This document shows, one piece after another, positions 39,860 through 48,904 of a stretch of DNA of 64,000 bases. The notes below the pieces were generated by a model. It was not told the DNA's origin. It searched no databases and was given only the letters and a program-made list of their open reading frames with translations. The stretch is from Scatacola_A faecigallinarum (GTDB taxonomy: Bacteria; Pseudomonadota; Alphaproteobacteria; RF32; CAG-239): the NCBI GenBank assembly GCA_018713605.1, contig DVOM01000001.1, positions 1 through 64,000 of the forward strand. Direction: 5' to 3'. The translations under genes and the position numbers were made by a program. Within the stretch, counting starts at the first letter, position 1. Each line of letters opens with the position of its first letter.

Positions 39860-40718
39860 AACGTATGGAAACCTTTCTCAGCCTTTCGAAAACTTCCGTT
39901 TCGCGCAATCCCGGATTCAGTGCGGCAAAATCAACAGCCCGATACCCGAAGCGGGTTCTTAACAACGGATTAGCTCCCTTGTCCAGCAACAGGCTTACCA
40001 CTTCCGGATTGGGATTCAGTTTTGCCGCAAAAATCAGCGGCGTCGCATAATCTGCGTTCCCGGCATTAATTCCCGCCCCATAACGCAGCAACAGAGCGGT
40101 AATTTCCGGATTTCGGTTGCTTCCCGCTGCTTCGTTCAAAATCGTATTGGCGTTATTGCCCCGCGCGTGCACATTGGCGCCGGCCGCCAAAAGCATACGG
40201 CAAACCTCAACGTTTTCGTTCAGCCGTACGGCATAAAACAAGGCCGTTCCGCCTCGCGAATCCCTGGCATTGACATTTGCGCCGTAAGCCAGCAGCAGCC
40301 TGACAAATTCCGGATTGCGCTGGGCCGCGGCAAACATCAGCGCCGTCCGGCGGCGATTGTCCGTTGCATTCGGCGCCACCCCCATAGACAGCAGCTTTTT
40401 GAGGCAATAAACGTTTCCGTGACGATTGGACGCGGCATACATCAACGGCGTCATTCCGCCATATGTTTTAAAGTTCGGATCTCCGCCCTTCGCCAGCAGA
40501 GCGTCGACAACCTCGCGCCCGTCCTCATTGAGGCAAGCAGAACTTAACAAAGTCATGTCTCCGGCAAACGGCTTGTTTATTTCAAATTCACGGGTCGTTA
40601 TCAGACGATCCACTTCCCCCGCCGGCGCCATAGCCACCAAATCGGGCGAAATCTGGGCTGCTGCCGGCCATACGACAATACAAAAAAGACAAATTGTTGC
40701 AAAAACGGCTCTTTTCAT
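39858..40718 (-). CDS. secreted ankyrin-repeat protein
   Basis: Protein of 286 aa with a signal peptide (residues 1-21, cleaved after A-A-A). About six ankyrin units follow, with typical T-P-L-M-Y-A-A, G-A-N-V-N-A-R-D and L-L-L-A-Y-G-A elements at regular 33-36 residue spacing. Export suggests a periplasmic or released protein-binding scaffold. No protease or toxin domain is fused. AGGAT-type sequence precedes the ATG. Confidence 0.85.
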   Translation of the reverse strand: MKRAVFATICLFCIVVWPAAAQISPDLVAMAPAGEVDRLITTREFEINKPFAGDMTLLSSACLNEDGREVVDALLAKGGDPNFKTYGGMTPLMYAASNRHGNVYCLKKLLSMGVAPNATDNRRRTALMFAAAQRNPEFVRLLLAYGANVNARDSRGGTALFYAVRLNENVEVCRMLLAAGANVHARGNNANTILNEAAGSNRNPEITALLLRYGAGINAGNADYATPLIFAAKLNPNPEVVSLLLDKGANPLLRTRFGYRAVDFAALNPGLRETEVFERLRKVSIR

Positions 40719-40754
40719 AAAATCCTCCGGATTTTATCTAATCATTTCCGAACA

Positions 40755-40786
40755 TAAAAAAACCCCGTGATGCTCAGCATCACGAG
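40755..40786 (-). terminator. terminator of the 118-aa gene
   Basis: CGTGATGCT (40766-40774) pairs with AGCATCACG (40776-40784), with a T run on the minus strand, 20 bases after the upstream gene end. Confidence 0.75.
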
Positions 40787-40806
40787 GAAACGAAATGACA
40801 AACTTC

Positions 40807-41163
40807 TCAGTCTCCGTATTCGAAAACAAAATCGGCACGAGACACCGTTTTTTGATAAACAAGCCCCAACATCCCCTGCGATTCATAAATCTGATACGCC
40901 AAAACACAGTCGCCCAGCATCATTCTGAAAGCGTAAGTTCGGCCAAAAATAAGCGGAGACAAATCCTTTTGCGCAAAACAAAGCAGCCGGGTATAACTCT
41001 GAACCAGAGAAATCATCTCTGGTACCGGAACATATTTCTTTTTTTCCGGCTTTTTCCCGTCATACAACAATCCGCCGATGCACTTCTGTTCTTTGTCAAA
41101 AACCGGCGTCAGTATCGTATCAACCGATACTTCTTCTGCAAAATCAATTTTTATCGATGTCAT
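40807..41163 (-). CDS. hypothetical protein, 118 aa
   Basis: Soluble, mixed alpha/beta protein without signal or membrane helix. Not recognised. Codon use matches the host, and the frame ends just before a strong terminator, which supports a real gene. The start at 41163 has AAAATT and no strong ribosome site. No function proposed. Confidence 0.55.
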   Translation of the reverse strand: MTSIKIDFAEEVSVDTILTPVFDKEQKCIGGLLYDGKKPEKKKYVPVPEMISLVQSYTRLLCFAQKDLSPLIFGRTYAFRMMLGDCVLAYQIYESQGMLGLVYQKTVSRADFVFEYGD

Positions 41164-41264
41164 ATCTCAAAATTTTAAAAGGTAATAAATCCATATCTAT
41201 ACAATCAATTGTTTCCAATCTACTACCGTTTCATCCATTGTCAAGTTTTTTGTCTATTTTTGTG

Positions 41265-41323
41265 TTTACAGCCGCATAAAAATATGATATATTTTCCACA
41301 ATAAAAACGAATTATTGTGGAAA
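41265..41323 (+). promoter_or_regulatory. promoter with 12-bp inverted repeat
   Basis: TTTACA (41265-41270), 17-base spacer, TATATT (41288-41293). Starting at the -10 end, TTTCCACAATAA (41293-41304) and TTATTGTGGAAA (41312-41323) are a perfect 12-bp inverted repeat with a 7-base spacer, placed at the expected transcription start. It is either an operator for a dimeric regulator or a stabilising 5' hairpin for the next gene. Confidence 0.55.
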
Positions 41324-41376
41324 CTCAAAATATAATTCTGCGGTAATTCAGGTAATAACACTAAAAATATACCATT

Positions 41377-41790
41377 ATGGACTTAAAAGAAAAAAAACAG
41401 AAATTAGCCGAAATCAAAGAAGAATTTGAATACGGCATGTTCCAAAACGGCAAAGTAGAAAACATCGGCACCATATTTTTTCTGTATTATACCGGTGCCT
41501 GCGTTTTGAGAGACGTCGTTTACTATCGCTCTCTCCACTACGGCATTCAATTTGAAACCTTATGTATGACCAGTTCATACTTTATCGGTTCCAAAGCTCA
41601 CGCTGAAGCGCTTTTCCAGGCTTTTGGCGGCAAAATGTATGCTACCGAATTTTGCGCTCTGGCCGAAAATGCGCGCGAACTTTATGCCTGGGAAGGTCCA
41701 AAGCGCCAACAGCAGTGCGAAGAGATTCACCGCCGCGGATTTACCTCCGAACCGTTGGATCTTGAAGAGGTCAAAATGGTCCTGTTTTAA
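41377..41790 (+). CDS. hypothetical protein, 137 aa
   Basis: Basic coiled start (residues 1-17), then a mixed alpha/beta domain with several Cys, Tyr and Phe residues and E-A-L-F-Q-A-F-G-G-K in the middle. Not recognised. It has its own promoter with a strong inverted repeat and its own terminator, so it is a single-gene unit likely under specific control. No clear ribosome site is seen, only A-rich sequence. Confidence 0.6.
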   Translation: MDLKEKKQKLAEIKEEFEYGMFQNGKVENIGTIFFLYYTGACVLRDVVYYRSLHYGIQFETLCMTSSYFIGSKAHAEALFQAFGGKMYATEFCALAENARELYAWEGPKRQQQCEEIHRRGFTSEPLDLEEVKMVLF

Positions 41791-41812
41791 CCCGGATTGC
41801 CGAACAAAATCA

Positions 41813-41848
41813 AAAACGCCTCTTGTTTAAGAGGCGTTTTTTCTTTTT
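41813..41848. terminator. bidirectional terminator
   Basis: AACGCCTCTT (41815-41824) pairs with AAGAGGCGTT (41829-41838), followed by T runs, between convergent genes. Confidence 0.9.
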
Positions 41849-41855
41849 TGCCTGC

Positions 41856-42155
41856 CTAATTTGCCATATTCTTCAGGTTGGTAATAATCGTCTGAGCCGT
41901 TGACTGCGATTCTTCGCTTATCCCCGCCGACTGCAAAGCCAGCTTTTTGATACAGGTATTAACAATTTCGTCAGCCGTAACACTGACCGAACTGCTGAAC
42001 AAAGTGCCGGCCTGAAACTTGTTGTTAGCCTCACTGACCATGCAGGCGCGCATTTTGGTCTTGGCCGAAGCATTGCTGTCAACCGTGGTATATTTTGACA
42101 AATCGGCACAACCGAACAAAACGGCCAGCATAGCCGGTAAAAAAATTTTTTTCAT
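41856..42155 (-). CDS. small lipoprotein, 99 aa
   Basis: Lipoprotein with lipobox L-F-G-C at residues 13-16; Cys16 would carry the lipid. The mature part is helical with two further cysteines, which could form a disulfide. AAAGGAC lies 7 bases before ATG 42155; a longer frame from 42206 has no site. No named family. Confidence 0.72.
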   Translation of the reverse strand: MKKIFLPAMLAVLFGCADLSKYTTVDSNASAKTKMRACMVSEANNKFQAGTLFSSSVSVTADEIVNTCIKKLALQSAGISEESQSTAQTIITNLKNMAN

Positions 42156-42243
42156 CTCAAGTCCTTTAGTTGGTTTAAAATCACTTCTTTGTATAAAACC
42201 AACCAATTAAAAAAAGTTAAATAAAAACGGATTGCCGTAAAAT

Positions 42244-42271
42244 AAAAAGCCGCCCTTTCGGGCAGCTTTTA
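42244..42271 (-). terminator. terminator of tRNA-Ser
   Basis: GCCC/GGGC-based hairpin with AAAAGC and GCTTTT outer arms; a T run on the minus strand directly after the tRNA. Confidence 0.8.
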
Positions 42272-42272
42272 G

Positions 42273-42361
42273 TGGCGGAGAGTACAGGACTCGAACCTGT
42301 GCATCCCTTTAACAGGATGACGGATTAGCAATCCGCTGCATTACCACTCTGCCAACTCTCC
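42273..42361 (-). tRNA. tRNA-Ser(GCT)
   Basis: An 89-nt tRNA with encoded CCA (42275-42273), a long variable arm, T loop TTCGAGT and anticodon loop TTGCTAA (anticodon GCT, reads AGC/AGT). Acceptor arms GGAGAGT / ACTCTCC pair perfectly. Confidence 0.96.
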
Positions 42362-42433
42362 ATGGTAACGGACTTATATTTATATTATGTTTCAGCCAAC
42401 GTCAATAGCAAAATTAACAAATGCCGATATTTT

Positions 42434-43315
42434 TTACCCGGACGCCAAAATCAGCACAATTGCCGACGTCAACAGCAGCAAAGCTGCCTTCACATTCATT
42501 CTGTTATACGGAACATTCGGCGTCAGCCTGGCTTTCAGCAGATTAAAAAGTGCAATCCACAAAATATAAATATACATCAGCGCCGCCACATAAGACGGAT
42601 TAAGGGCATAAAACATCGCAAAGTTTTTACTGACATTACAACCGATTAGCAACACAAATACCGGCAGATATTTAATATTTTCGGCCACAACAGCCTTTTT
42701 CAGACTGCCGTTGTCACGCAGGTAAACGACCAGATTAATCGCTCCGGCCACCAAAGCTATCAGCAAAACGTAAAAATAACTGGCCGAAACCAAATCCCCT
42801 TGCCCGTAATTCATTGCCTTTTTGTTCACAATGTCGCAAAAAGCGCCGACGGTCAGTGTCAGAACCAAAAACTTCAACGCCTGCATGCTTATAGGGCTGC
42901 GGTTAAACAACCGAACCGAAACAACAATCCCGGCCATGGCCGCAACAATAAGAAGCGCAACAAACGGTTCCCGCAGATAAACCAGAATTGTCGACGGCGA
43001 AATAATCAGCCATAAGACAAAGATAATCCCGATGGAAAACGGCTGCAAAGATGTCGCTACCTCGGCACCCCACCGGCGCAGCGCAACAAAAAACTTGCCG
43101 TCGACAAAGGCGATTAAAGCCCCCTGCAACGTGCACAGGGCATAAAATTCCCAATGCGGAACCGGTGTAAACAAACCGGCAAAAGGCAGCAGCATAAAAA
43201 ACACCGCCCACCCCCGATAAACCATAAACAGCGACGCCTTCATCGCCATCTTCTGATTCAGCAGAAAATATGCCGCATTGAAAAAACTGGTCAGCAGTGC
43301 AAAGACGGCCCACAT
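42434..43315 (-). CDS. DMT-superfamily (EamA-like) transporter
   Basis: Integral membrane protein of 293 aa with about ten helices in two similar halves, the layout of drug/metabolite transporters. The first helices carry the F-N-A-A-Y-F-L-L-N pattern common in EamA-like proteins. Substrate unknown. It starts 4 bases after the end of the ZIP transporter gene on the same strand, so both are likely in one operon (Nudix, ZIP, EamA). Confidence 0.72.
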   Translation of the reverse strand: MWAVFALLTSFFNAAYFLLNQKMAMKASLFMVYRGWAVFFMLLPFAGLFTPVPHWEFYALCTLQGALIAFVDGKFFVALRRWGAEVATSLQPFSIGIIFVLWLIISPSTILVYLREPFVALLIVAAMAGIVVSVRLFNRSPISMQALKFLVLTLTVGAFCDIVNKKAMNYGQGDLVSASYFYVLLIALVAGAINLVVYLRDNGSLKKAVVAENIKYLPVFVLLIGCNVSKNFAMFYALNPSYVAALMYIYILWIALFNLLKARLTPNVPYNRMNVKAALLLLTSAIVLILASG

Positions 43316-43319
43316 TCTT

Positions 43320-44093
43320 TTATTCCATTACCATACTGATATATGTCATGAAAATAAAACCCATAAACACCGCAAAGGCCGATTTCTCGGTTTCCTTGGT
43401 ACCGTACGTTTCCGGAAGAATTTCGTTAACAACGACAAACAGCAGCGTTCCCCCGGCCATAGCCATTCCCAGTGGAACAATCTTATCGCTTAGCCCCATC
43501 GTCAGCAGACCGATAACAGCACCAATCGGCTGCACCATGCCAATCAGCAGCGCCGTAAACGCGGCCTTGAGCTTGGAACATTTGGCCGCCACCAGCGAAA
43601 TGGCTATGGTCAGGCCTTCAGGAATGTTATGAACCGCAATGCCGATAACCAGACTGTCCGGATTCATAAAGTCTTCGGCACTGTAGGCCACTCCGACGGC
43701 CAGCCCCTCGGGAAGCTTATGCAGCGTAATCGCAATAATGAACAGCCAAGCCTTTTTCAGGGTAAAATGCATACCGTGCAACCCCATGTTGTTATGTTCG
43801 TGAGGCAGCAGGTCATTCAAGAGCCAAACCAGAGCCACGCCAGCAAAAACCGCGCCGCAAAACCAGAAAGCCGCCACATGAATATCCGGATCAAAAGTCG
43901 CGATTTTGTGCATAGAGGGCACCAGCAGCGCAAAGAACGATGCCGCCAGCATAACGCCGGCCGCCGCATTAAGCATACAGTTAATATTTTCCTGACTGTA
44001 TTTTTTTTTCAGAAAAATCATAAAACCGCCGACACCGGTTACAACCCCTGCCAGCAGCGATGCCAGCAGCCCCTGCATAAACACTCCGGACAT
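43320..44093 (-). CDS. ZIP-family metal transporter
   Basis: Divalent-metal permease (257 aa, about eight helices) of the ZupT/GufA type. The metal path is marked by H-K-L-P-E-G in one helix and H-N-I-P-E-G in the next; a His-containing loop (L-L-P-H-E-H-N-N-M-G-L-H-G-M-H) may bind metal. Zinc or other divalent import is the usual role. It abuts the Nudix gene with no gap. Confidence 0.9.
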   Translation of the reverse strand: MSGVFMQGLLASLLAGVVTGVGGFMIFLKKKYSQENINCMLNAAAGVMLAASFFALLVPSMHKIATFDPDIHVAAFWFCGAVFAGVALVWLLNDLLPHEHNNMGLHGMHFTLKKAWLFIIAITLHKLPEGLAVGVAYSAEDFMNPDSLVIGIAVHNIPEGLTIAISLVAAKCSKLKAAFTALLIGMVQPIGAVIGLLTMGLSDKIVPLGMAMAGGTLLFVVVNEILPETYGTKETEKSAFAVFMGFIFMTYISMVME

Positions 44094-44663
44094 TTACAGC
44101 TTCCTTTCTCTAATTTTCTTTATAATCCGCTCATAATACGGCAGAATTCTCTTTTCGGTACAATAATCGCGAACCTTGTCAAAATCAATCCATTTCACGC
44201 CTGAATTTTCATCCGGCTTAATACGTAGCATACTTTTTTCATCGGCTTCCAACAGATAAACAACGTTATAATGCAGATGAGTCGGCACCAGAGAGCCGCG
44301 TTTAATATGATTGTGAACCACCAGAACGTTAACATCTACGGGTCCGTTACCGATAACCCCGACTTTCTCCAGCCCGGTTTCTTCCGAAGTTTCTTTCAGC
44401 GCTACCCGCAAAAGGTCCTTGTCGCCGTCGGCATGCCCGCCAACCCAGGCCCATGTGTCATACAGATTGTGGTAAACCATCAAAACCCTGTTCCGCTCCC
44501 TGTTCACAATCCAGGCGGAAGCCGAAAGATGGCCGACCAGATTGTCGCGGTCACAGGCTCTGTCGCCATAAGTCGACAGAAACTGCCGGAAAGAACGGAC
44601 AGCTCCCTCTTCGACATCATCATAAGGAGAATAATTTGAAAGAAAATCAATCAGTTGCATCAT
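44094..44663 (-). CDS. NUDIX hydrolase
   Basis: Pyrophosphohydrolase of 189 aa. The Nudix box reads G-H-A-D-G-D-K-D-L-L-R-V-A-L-K-E-T-S-E-E-T-G-L; the first Glu and the Arg of the usual pattern are both Lys here, but the metal-binding E-E pair is kept. Substrate unknown. Its start overlaps the kinase gene by 17 bases. Confidence 0.85.
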   Translation of the reverse strand: MMQLIDFLSNYSPYDDVEEGAVRSFRQFLSTYGDRACDRDNLVGHLSASAWIVNRERNRVLMVYHNLYDTWAWVGGHADGDKDLLRVALKETSEETGLEKVGVIGNGPVDVNVLVVHNHIKRGSLVPTHLHYNVVYLLEADEKSMLRIKPDENSGVKWIDFDKVRDYCTEKRILPYYERIIKKIRERKL

Positions 44664-45606
44664 TTTTTGTCAGTTCTTCATAAAACGCGTTAACCTTAAA
44701 ATCATGACCGACAACGCTTTCACTGCGCAGCAGCACGTTTGCCGCGCACAATTGTCCCAAACATACCGCTTCCGCAGGTGTCTGCCCCTTCATCAGGCCG
44801 GACAGAAAACCGCCGGCAAAAGCGTCGCCCGCACCGCTTGTATTGCATATTCTCCCGACTTTCAGCGCCGTAAAACTGCTCCATGTTCCCCGGTCAAACA
44901 AATCGACGCCCTTGGCTCCCTTGGTCATAACGGCAGTTTTAAACTCTTTTTTGCCCAAAGCTCCGAACTCGTTTTCATTGCCGAGAACAATATCGATTTT
45001 CGGCAACAGCGTCTCAAGCGTCGGTAAATTTTCGCGGACAATAATTGGATCAGACAACGTCAAAGCCGTTTTAATTCCGCGAGAAAAGGCAAAATCAACA
45101 ATTTTTCCGACGGTTTCGGCATTATGGTCCAGCCAGTATCCCTCGACAAATATCAATTTGGCCTGTTCCGCAGCCGTCCAGTCAATATCCTGCAGATAAA
45201 TGAATTTGGAAGCGCCCATTTTGCCGCACATCGACTTTTCGCCGTCATCATGAACCAAAATCAACGTACAGGCCGTCGGGGCGGCACTGTCCGTTGCCAG
45301 CAGACTCTTGACGCCGTAGTCTTTAAGCTCCGCTTTGAATTTCAGTCCTTCAACGTCATCGCCGACCTTGCCCGCAAATCCGGCCGAAATCCCCAGAATC
45401 GACATGGCTTTAAGCGAATTGGCCACCGAACCGCCGCAACAGGAACGTCCGTTTTTCAAACGGCCTTTGATTATTGCAAAAGCTTCCGGCGTCGTTCTGA
45501 AAAAACCGCCTTTGCAGGCGTCGTGAAACTCAATCAGAGAAGAAACTTCGGCAGCCGCCGCGGTTATGTCAACAATCGCGTTCCCCATTCCGATAACGTC
45601 AACCAT
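44647..45606 (-). CDS. PfkB-family sugar/nucleoside kinase (adenosine-kinase-like)
   Basis: Kinase of 319 aa with the PfkB signatures: G-G-S-V-A-N-S near residue 57 and the catalytic N-T-S-G-A-G-D-A-F-A-G-G near 255. The N-terminal G-N-A-I-V-D is typical of alphaproteobacterial adenosine-kinase-like proteins. GGGGGAG lies before ATG 45606; an in-frame ATG at 45636 has no such site. The substrate is probably adenosine or a related nucleoside, by family resemblance. Confidence 0.85.
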   Translation of the reverse strand: MVDVIGMGNAIVDITAAAAEVSSLIEFHDACKGGFFRTTPEAFAIIKGRLKNGRSCCGGSVANSLKAMSILGISAGFAGKVGDDVEGLKFKAELKDYGVKSLLATDSAAPTACTLILVHDDGEKSMCGKMGASKFIYLQDIDWTAAEQAKLIFVEGYWLDHNAETVGKIVDFAFSRGIKTALTLSDPIIVRENLPTLETLLPKIDIVLGNENEFGALGKKEFKTAVMTKGAKGVDLFDRGTWSSFTALKVGRICNTSGAGDAFAGGFLSGLMKGQTPAEAVCLGQLCAANVLLRSESVVGHDFKVNAFYEELTKNDATD

Positions 45607-45685
45607 AATCTCCCCCTTTTGCAAACGAACGCCCAATGGAAAGATTGCCGGAAAGACAATTCTCCGGCAATCTTCTTGCAGACCT

Positions 45686-47143
45686 TTATCCGAGTTTTTT
45701 GCTCAGCAGCTGGTTAACCATTCCCGGATTGGCTTTCCCCTTGGAAGCTTTCATTACCTGTCCGACAAACCAGCCCATCAGCGCGGTCTTGCCGGCGCGA
45801 TAAGCCGCCGTATTGTCCGGATTGTCGGCAATTACCTGGTCGATAATGGCTTCAATGGCCCCCGTGTCGGTAACCTGCTTAAGCCCTTTTTCTTCAACGA
45901 TTTTTTCCGGTTCCTCACCCGTGTCGGCCATCAGCAGGAAAACCTCCTTACCGATATTGCCCGAAATAACGCCGCTGTTTATCAGATTAACCAGTTTTCC
46001 GATATATTCCGGCTTAACGGGACTTTGCTCAAGTTCCAGATGGCGTGCTTTGAGCATGGCAAAAAAGTCGCCCATAATCCAGTTGGCAACCTTTTTGCCG
46101 TCACTACCTTTAGCTGCCTTTTCAAAAAAAGCCGCCACTTCCTTGTTCTCGCACAAAACGTCGGCATCATAAGGGGTTAAACCCATTTCCTTAATAAAGC
46201 GCGCCTTCTTCGCATCCGGCAGTTCAACCATTTCCTTGCGGATATTTTCAATATATTCGTCCGTCAGCACCAGCGGCGGCAGATCCGGCTCCGGAAAATA
46301 ACGGTAATCGTGGGCAAACTCTTTTTTGCGCATAACCCGCGTCTGACCGGTCAACGGATCAAACTGTCGGGTTTCCTGTTCGATTTTGCCGCCGGCCTCA
46401 TAAACCTCGACATGGCGTCTGGCCTCGTTTTCAATTGCCGACATCACAAACTTCACGCTGTTGACGTTCTTCATTTCGCAGCGGGTACGGTAGCCGTCTT
46501 CACCGACTTTGCGTACCGAAACGTTGACGTCGCAGCGCATGGAACCCTCGTCCATGTTGCCGTCGCAGGTTTCCAGATACCGCAGAATGGAACGCAGCTT
46601 TTTCAAAAACGCACCGGCTTCTTCCGGCGAGCGGAAATCAGGCTTGGTAACGATTTCCATCAGTCCGACCCCTGCCCGGTTCAGGTCGATATATGTCTTT
46701 TTCGGATCAATGTCGTGAATGGACTTGCCCGCATCCTGTTCAATGTGCATGCGCTCAATGCCGATTTCCTTGCTTGAACCGTCTTCCAGATTGATAACCA
46801 CCTTGCCCTCACCGACAATCGGATACTGAAACTGCGTAATCTGATATCCCTGCGGCAGATCGGCATAAAAATAGTTTTTGCGGGAAAACTGCGAATACTT
46901 GTTGATCTTGGCATTCAGCCCCAAACCGGTTTTAACGGCCTGATGCACACAGCGCTCGTTCAGAACCGGCAGCATGCCGGGCATGCCGGCGTCGACAAAA
47001 GAAACATGCTCGTTGGCATCGGCGCCGAAAACCGTGGAAGCGCCGCTGAACATTTTTGACTTGGAAATAATCTGACAGTGAATTTCCAAACCGCAGATAA
47101 CTTCCCACCTGTTGTCTTTTGTTTCGATAATATATTCAGCCAT
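45686..47143 (-). CDS. gatB: Asp/Glu-tRNA amidotransferase subunit B
   Basis: GatB (485 aa) binds the mischarged tRNA and phosphorylates it so that ammonia from GatA gives Gln- or Asn-tRNA. Seen: V-I-C-G-L-E-I-H-C-Q-I at the start, Y-F-Y-A-D-L-P-Q-G-Y-Q-I-T-Q, D-L-N-R-A-G-V-G-L-M-E-I, and a C-terminal YqeY-like tail. Last gene of gatC-gatA-gatB; three bases follow gatA. Confidence 0.96.
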   Translation of the reverse strand: MAEYIIETKDNRWEVICGLEIHCQIISKSKMFSGASTVFGADANEHVSFVDAGMPGMLPVLNERCVHQAVKTGLGLNAKINKYSQFSRKNYFYADLPQGYQITQFQYPIVGEGKVVINLEDGSSKEIGIERMHIEQDAGKSIHDIDPKKTYIDLNRAGVGLMEIVTKPDFRSPEEAGAFLKKLRSILRYLETCDGNMDEGSMRCDVNVSVRKVGEDGYRTRCEMKNVNSVKFVMSAIENEARRHVEVYEAGGKIEQETRQFDPLTGQTRVMRKKEFAHDYRYFPEPDLPPLVLTDEYIENIRKEMVELPDAKKARFIKEMGLTPYDADVLCENKEVAAFFEKAAKGSDGKKVANWIMGDFFAMLKARHLELEQSPVKPEYIGKLVNLINSGVISGNIGKEVFLLMADTGEEPEKIVEEKGLKQVTDTGAIEAIIDQVIADNPDNTAAYRAGKTALMGWFVGQVMKASKGKANPGMVNQLLSKKLG

Positions 47144-47145
47144 CT

Positions 47146-48600
47146 TTACTTCCTCTCAAACTTTATGTCTTCTTCCAGAGCCGAAGCAGTCTTGAAGACA
47201 GAACCTTCGTCAAAAGCTTTGCCGATAACCTGCAGGCCGAGCGGCAGACCCTCTGCGGACAATCCTGCCGGCAGGCTCATTGCCGGCAATCCCGCCAGGC
47301 TGACCGAAACCGTAAAGACATCGTTCAAATACATATTAATCGGATTCTCGAGCATCGACTTGTCGCCGATGGGAAATGCCGGCGTCGGCGCCGTTGGCGT
47401 CAGAATAACGTCACATTTTTCAAAGGCTTTCACAAAATCGTCGCGAATCAGACGGCGAACCTTCTGCGCCTTCAGATAGTAGGCGTCATAATAGCCGGCG
47501 GACAAAACGTAGGTACCGATCATAATCCGGCGCTTGACTTCCTTGCCGAAACCCTCCGTACGGCTGTTTATATACATGTTGTCCAAATGCTCGCCGGGAA
47601 CGCGCAGACCGTAACGCAAACCGTCATAACGTGCCAGATTGGAAGACGCTTCCGCCGGCGCAATGATATAATACGTTGCCAGAGCATACTTGGTATGCGG
47701 CAGCGAAATGTCGACGATATCGGCACCCCGGGCTTTCAGCATCTCAATGCCTCTGTCCCAAACCGCCGCAATCTCGGCATTCAAACCGTCCGGCCGATAT
47801 TCCGCCGGGATGCCGATTTTCATGCCCCTGACGTCCATTCCGATAAACTTTTCAAAATCAGGAACTTCCGCTTTGGCCGACGTCGAATCCCTGACGTCAT
47901 GGCCGGCCATGTTCTTCAGCATAACGGCGCAGTCACGTACGTCTTTGGCAATCGGCCCGGCCTGATCCAAAGACGAGGCAAAGGCGATAATGCCGTAACG
48001 CGAACAGCGGCCGTAAGTCGGCTTAATACCGGTAACGCCGCAGAAAGCTGACGGTTGGCGAATGGAACCGCCGGTATCCGTACCGGTTGCCGCCGCGCAG
48101 ATATTTGCAGCCACGGCTGCGGCCGAACCGCCTGAAGAACCGCCTGCCACCAGCTTTTTGTCCTTGCTCCACGGATTGACCGCCGGACCGTAAAAACTGG
48201 TTTCATTGCTGCCGCCCATGGCAAATTCATCCATATTCAGCTTGCCGAGAAAAACCGCGCCGGCGTCCAGCAGCTTCTGTGTAACCGTCGATTCATACGG
48301 CGGCACAAAACCGTCCAGAATATGCGAGCAGGCCGTCGTGCGAATACCCCTGGTGCAAAACAAATCCTTAATGCCCAGCGGAATTCCCTCCAAAGCGCCG
48401 TTGGTGCCGTTTTTGTATTTTTCATCGGCGGCTTTGGCCTGTTCCAAAGCTTTTTCCGGCGTTTCCAGCACATAGGCGTTCAGTTCGCGGCAGCTTTCCA
48501 TTTTGTTGAGATATTCTTTCGTCAGCTCAACGGCGCTGAACTTCTTTTCTTTCAGGCCTTTCAGCGCTTCCGTTATCGTCAGTTTCGTTAAGTCAGTCAT
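47146..48600 (-). CDS. gatA: Asp/Glu-tRNA amidotransferase subunit A
   Basis: GatA (484 aa) releases ammonia from glutamine. The amidase signature G-G-S-S-G-G-S-A-A-A-V-A-A contains the catalytic serines, with the catalytic Lys in G-I-K-D upstream. ATG 48600 has GGAG about 9 bases upstream; the frame opens further upstream (48750) but inside gatC, so it is rejected. It follows gatC by four bases. Confidence 0.96.
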   Translation of the reverse strand: MTDLTKLTITEALKGLKEKKFSAVELTKEYLNKMESCRELNAYVLETPEKALEQAKAADEKYKNGTNGALEGIPLGIKDLFCTRGIRTTACSHILDGFVPPYESTVTQKLLDAGAVFLGKLNMDEFAMGGSNETSFYGPAVNPWSKDKKLVAGGSSGGSAAAVAANICAAATGTDTGGSIRQPSAFCGVTGIKPTYGRCSRYGIIAFASSLDQAGPIAKDVRDCAVMLKNMAGHDVRDSTSAKAEVPDFEKFIGMDVRGMKIGIPAEYRPDGLNAEIAAVWDRGIEMLKARGADIVDISLPHTKYALATYYIIAPAEASSNLARYDGLRYGLRVPGEHLDNMYINSRTEGFGKEVKRRIMIGTYVLSAGYYDAYYLKAQKVRRLIRDDFVKAFEKCDVILTPTAPTPAFPIGDKSMLENPINMYLNDVFTVSVSLAGLPAMSLPAGLSAEGLPLGLQVIGKAFDEGSVFKTASALEEDIKFERK

Positions 48601-48604
48601 TTTT

Positions 48605-48892
48605 CTACTCCACAACCTTCGGCACGACAAAATATCCAAACTCCTGCATCGGCGCATTGGCCAGCACCGCCTCGGCCTTTTCTCCGTCATTAACGGCGTC
48701 GGCGCGGCATTCCAGATTGGTTTGGTTAACCGAAACCAAAGGTTCGACATTGTCGGTGTCTACCTCATTCAACTGTTCTATCCAGCCGAGAATTTTGTTA
48801 AATTCCTTTTCCGTTTCGACAATTTTGTCGTCGTCCACTTTCAGACGCGACAAAAAGGCCACCCTTTTCACGGTTTCAGTATCTATAGCCAT
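48605..48892 (-). CDS. gatC: Asp/Glu-tRNA amidotransferase subunit C
   Basis: GatC (95 aa) is a helical clamp that stabilises GatA-GatB. The sequence has the family start (V-K-R-V-A-F-L-S-R-L), the E-F-N-K-I-L-G-W-I-E-Q-L-N motif and an E-P-L-V-S segment. It heads the operon, 12 bases after sppA, with GAGG-type sequence before the ATG. Confidence 0.94.
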   Translation of the reverse strand: MAIDTETVKRVAFLSRLKVDDDKIVETEKEFNKILGWIEQLNEVDTDNVEPLVSVNQTNLECRADAVNDGEKAEAVLANAPMQEFGYFVVPKVVE

Positions 48893-48904
48893 TTTTCTTT
48901 CCTC

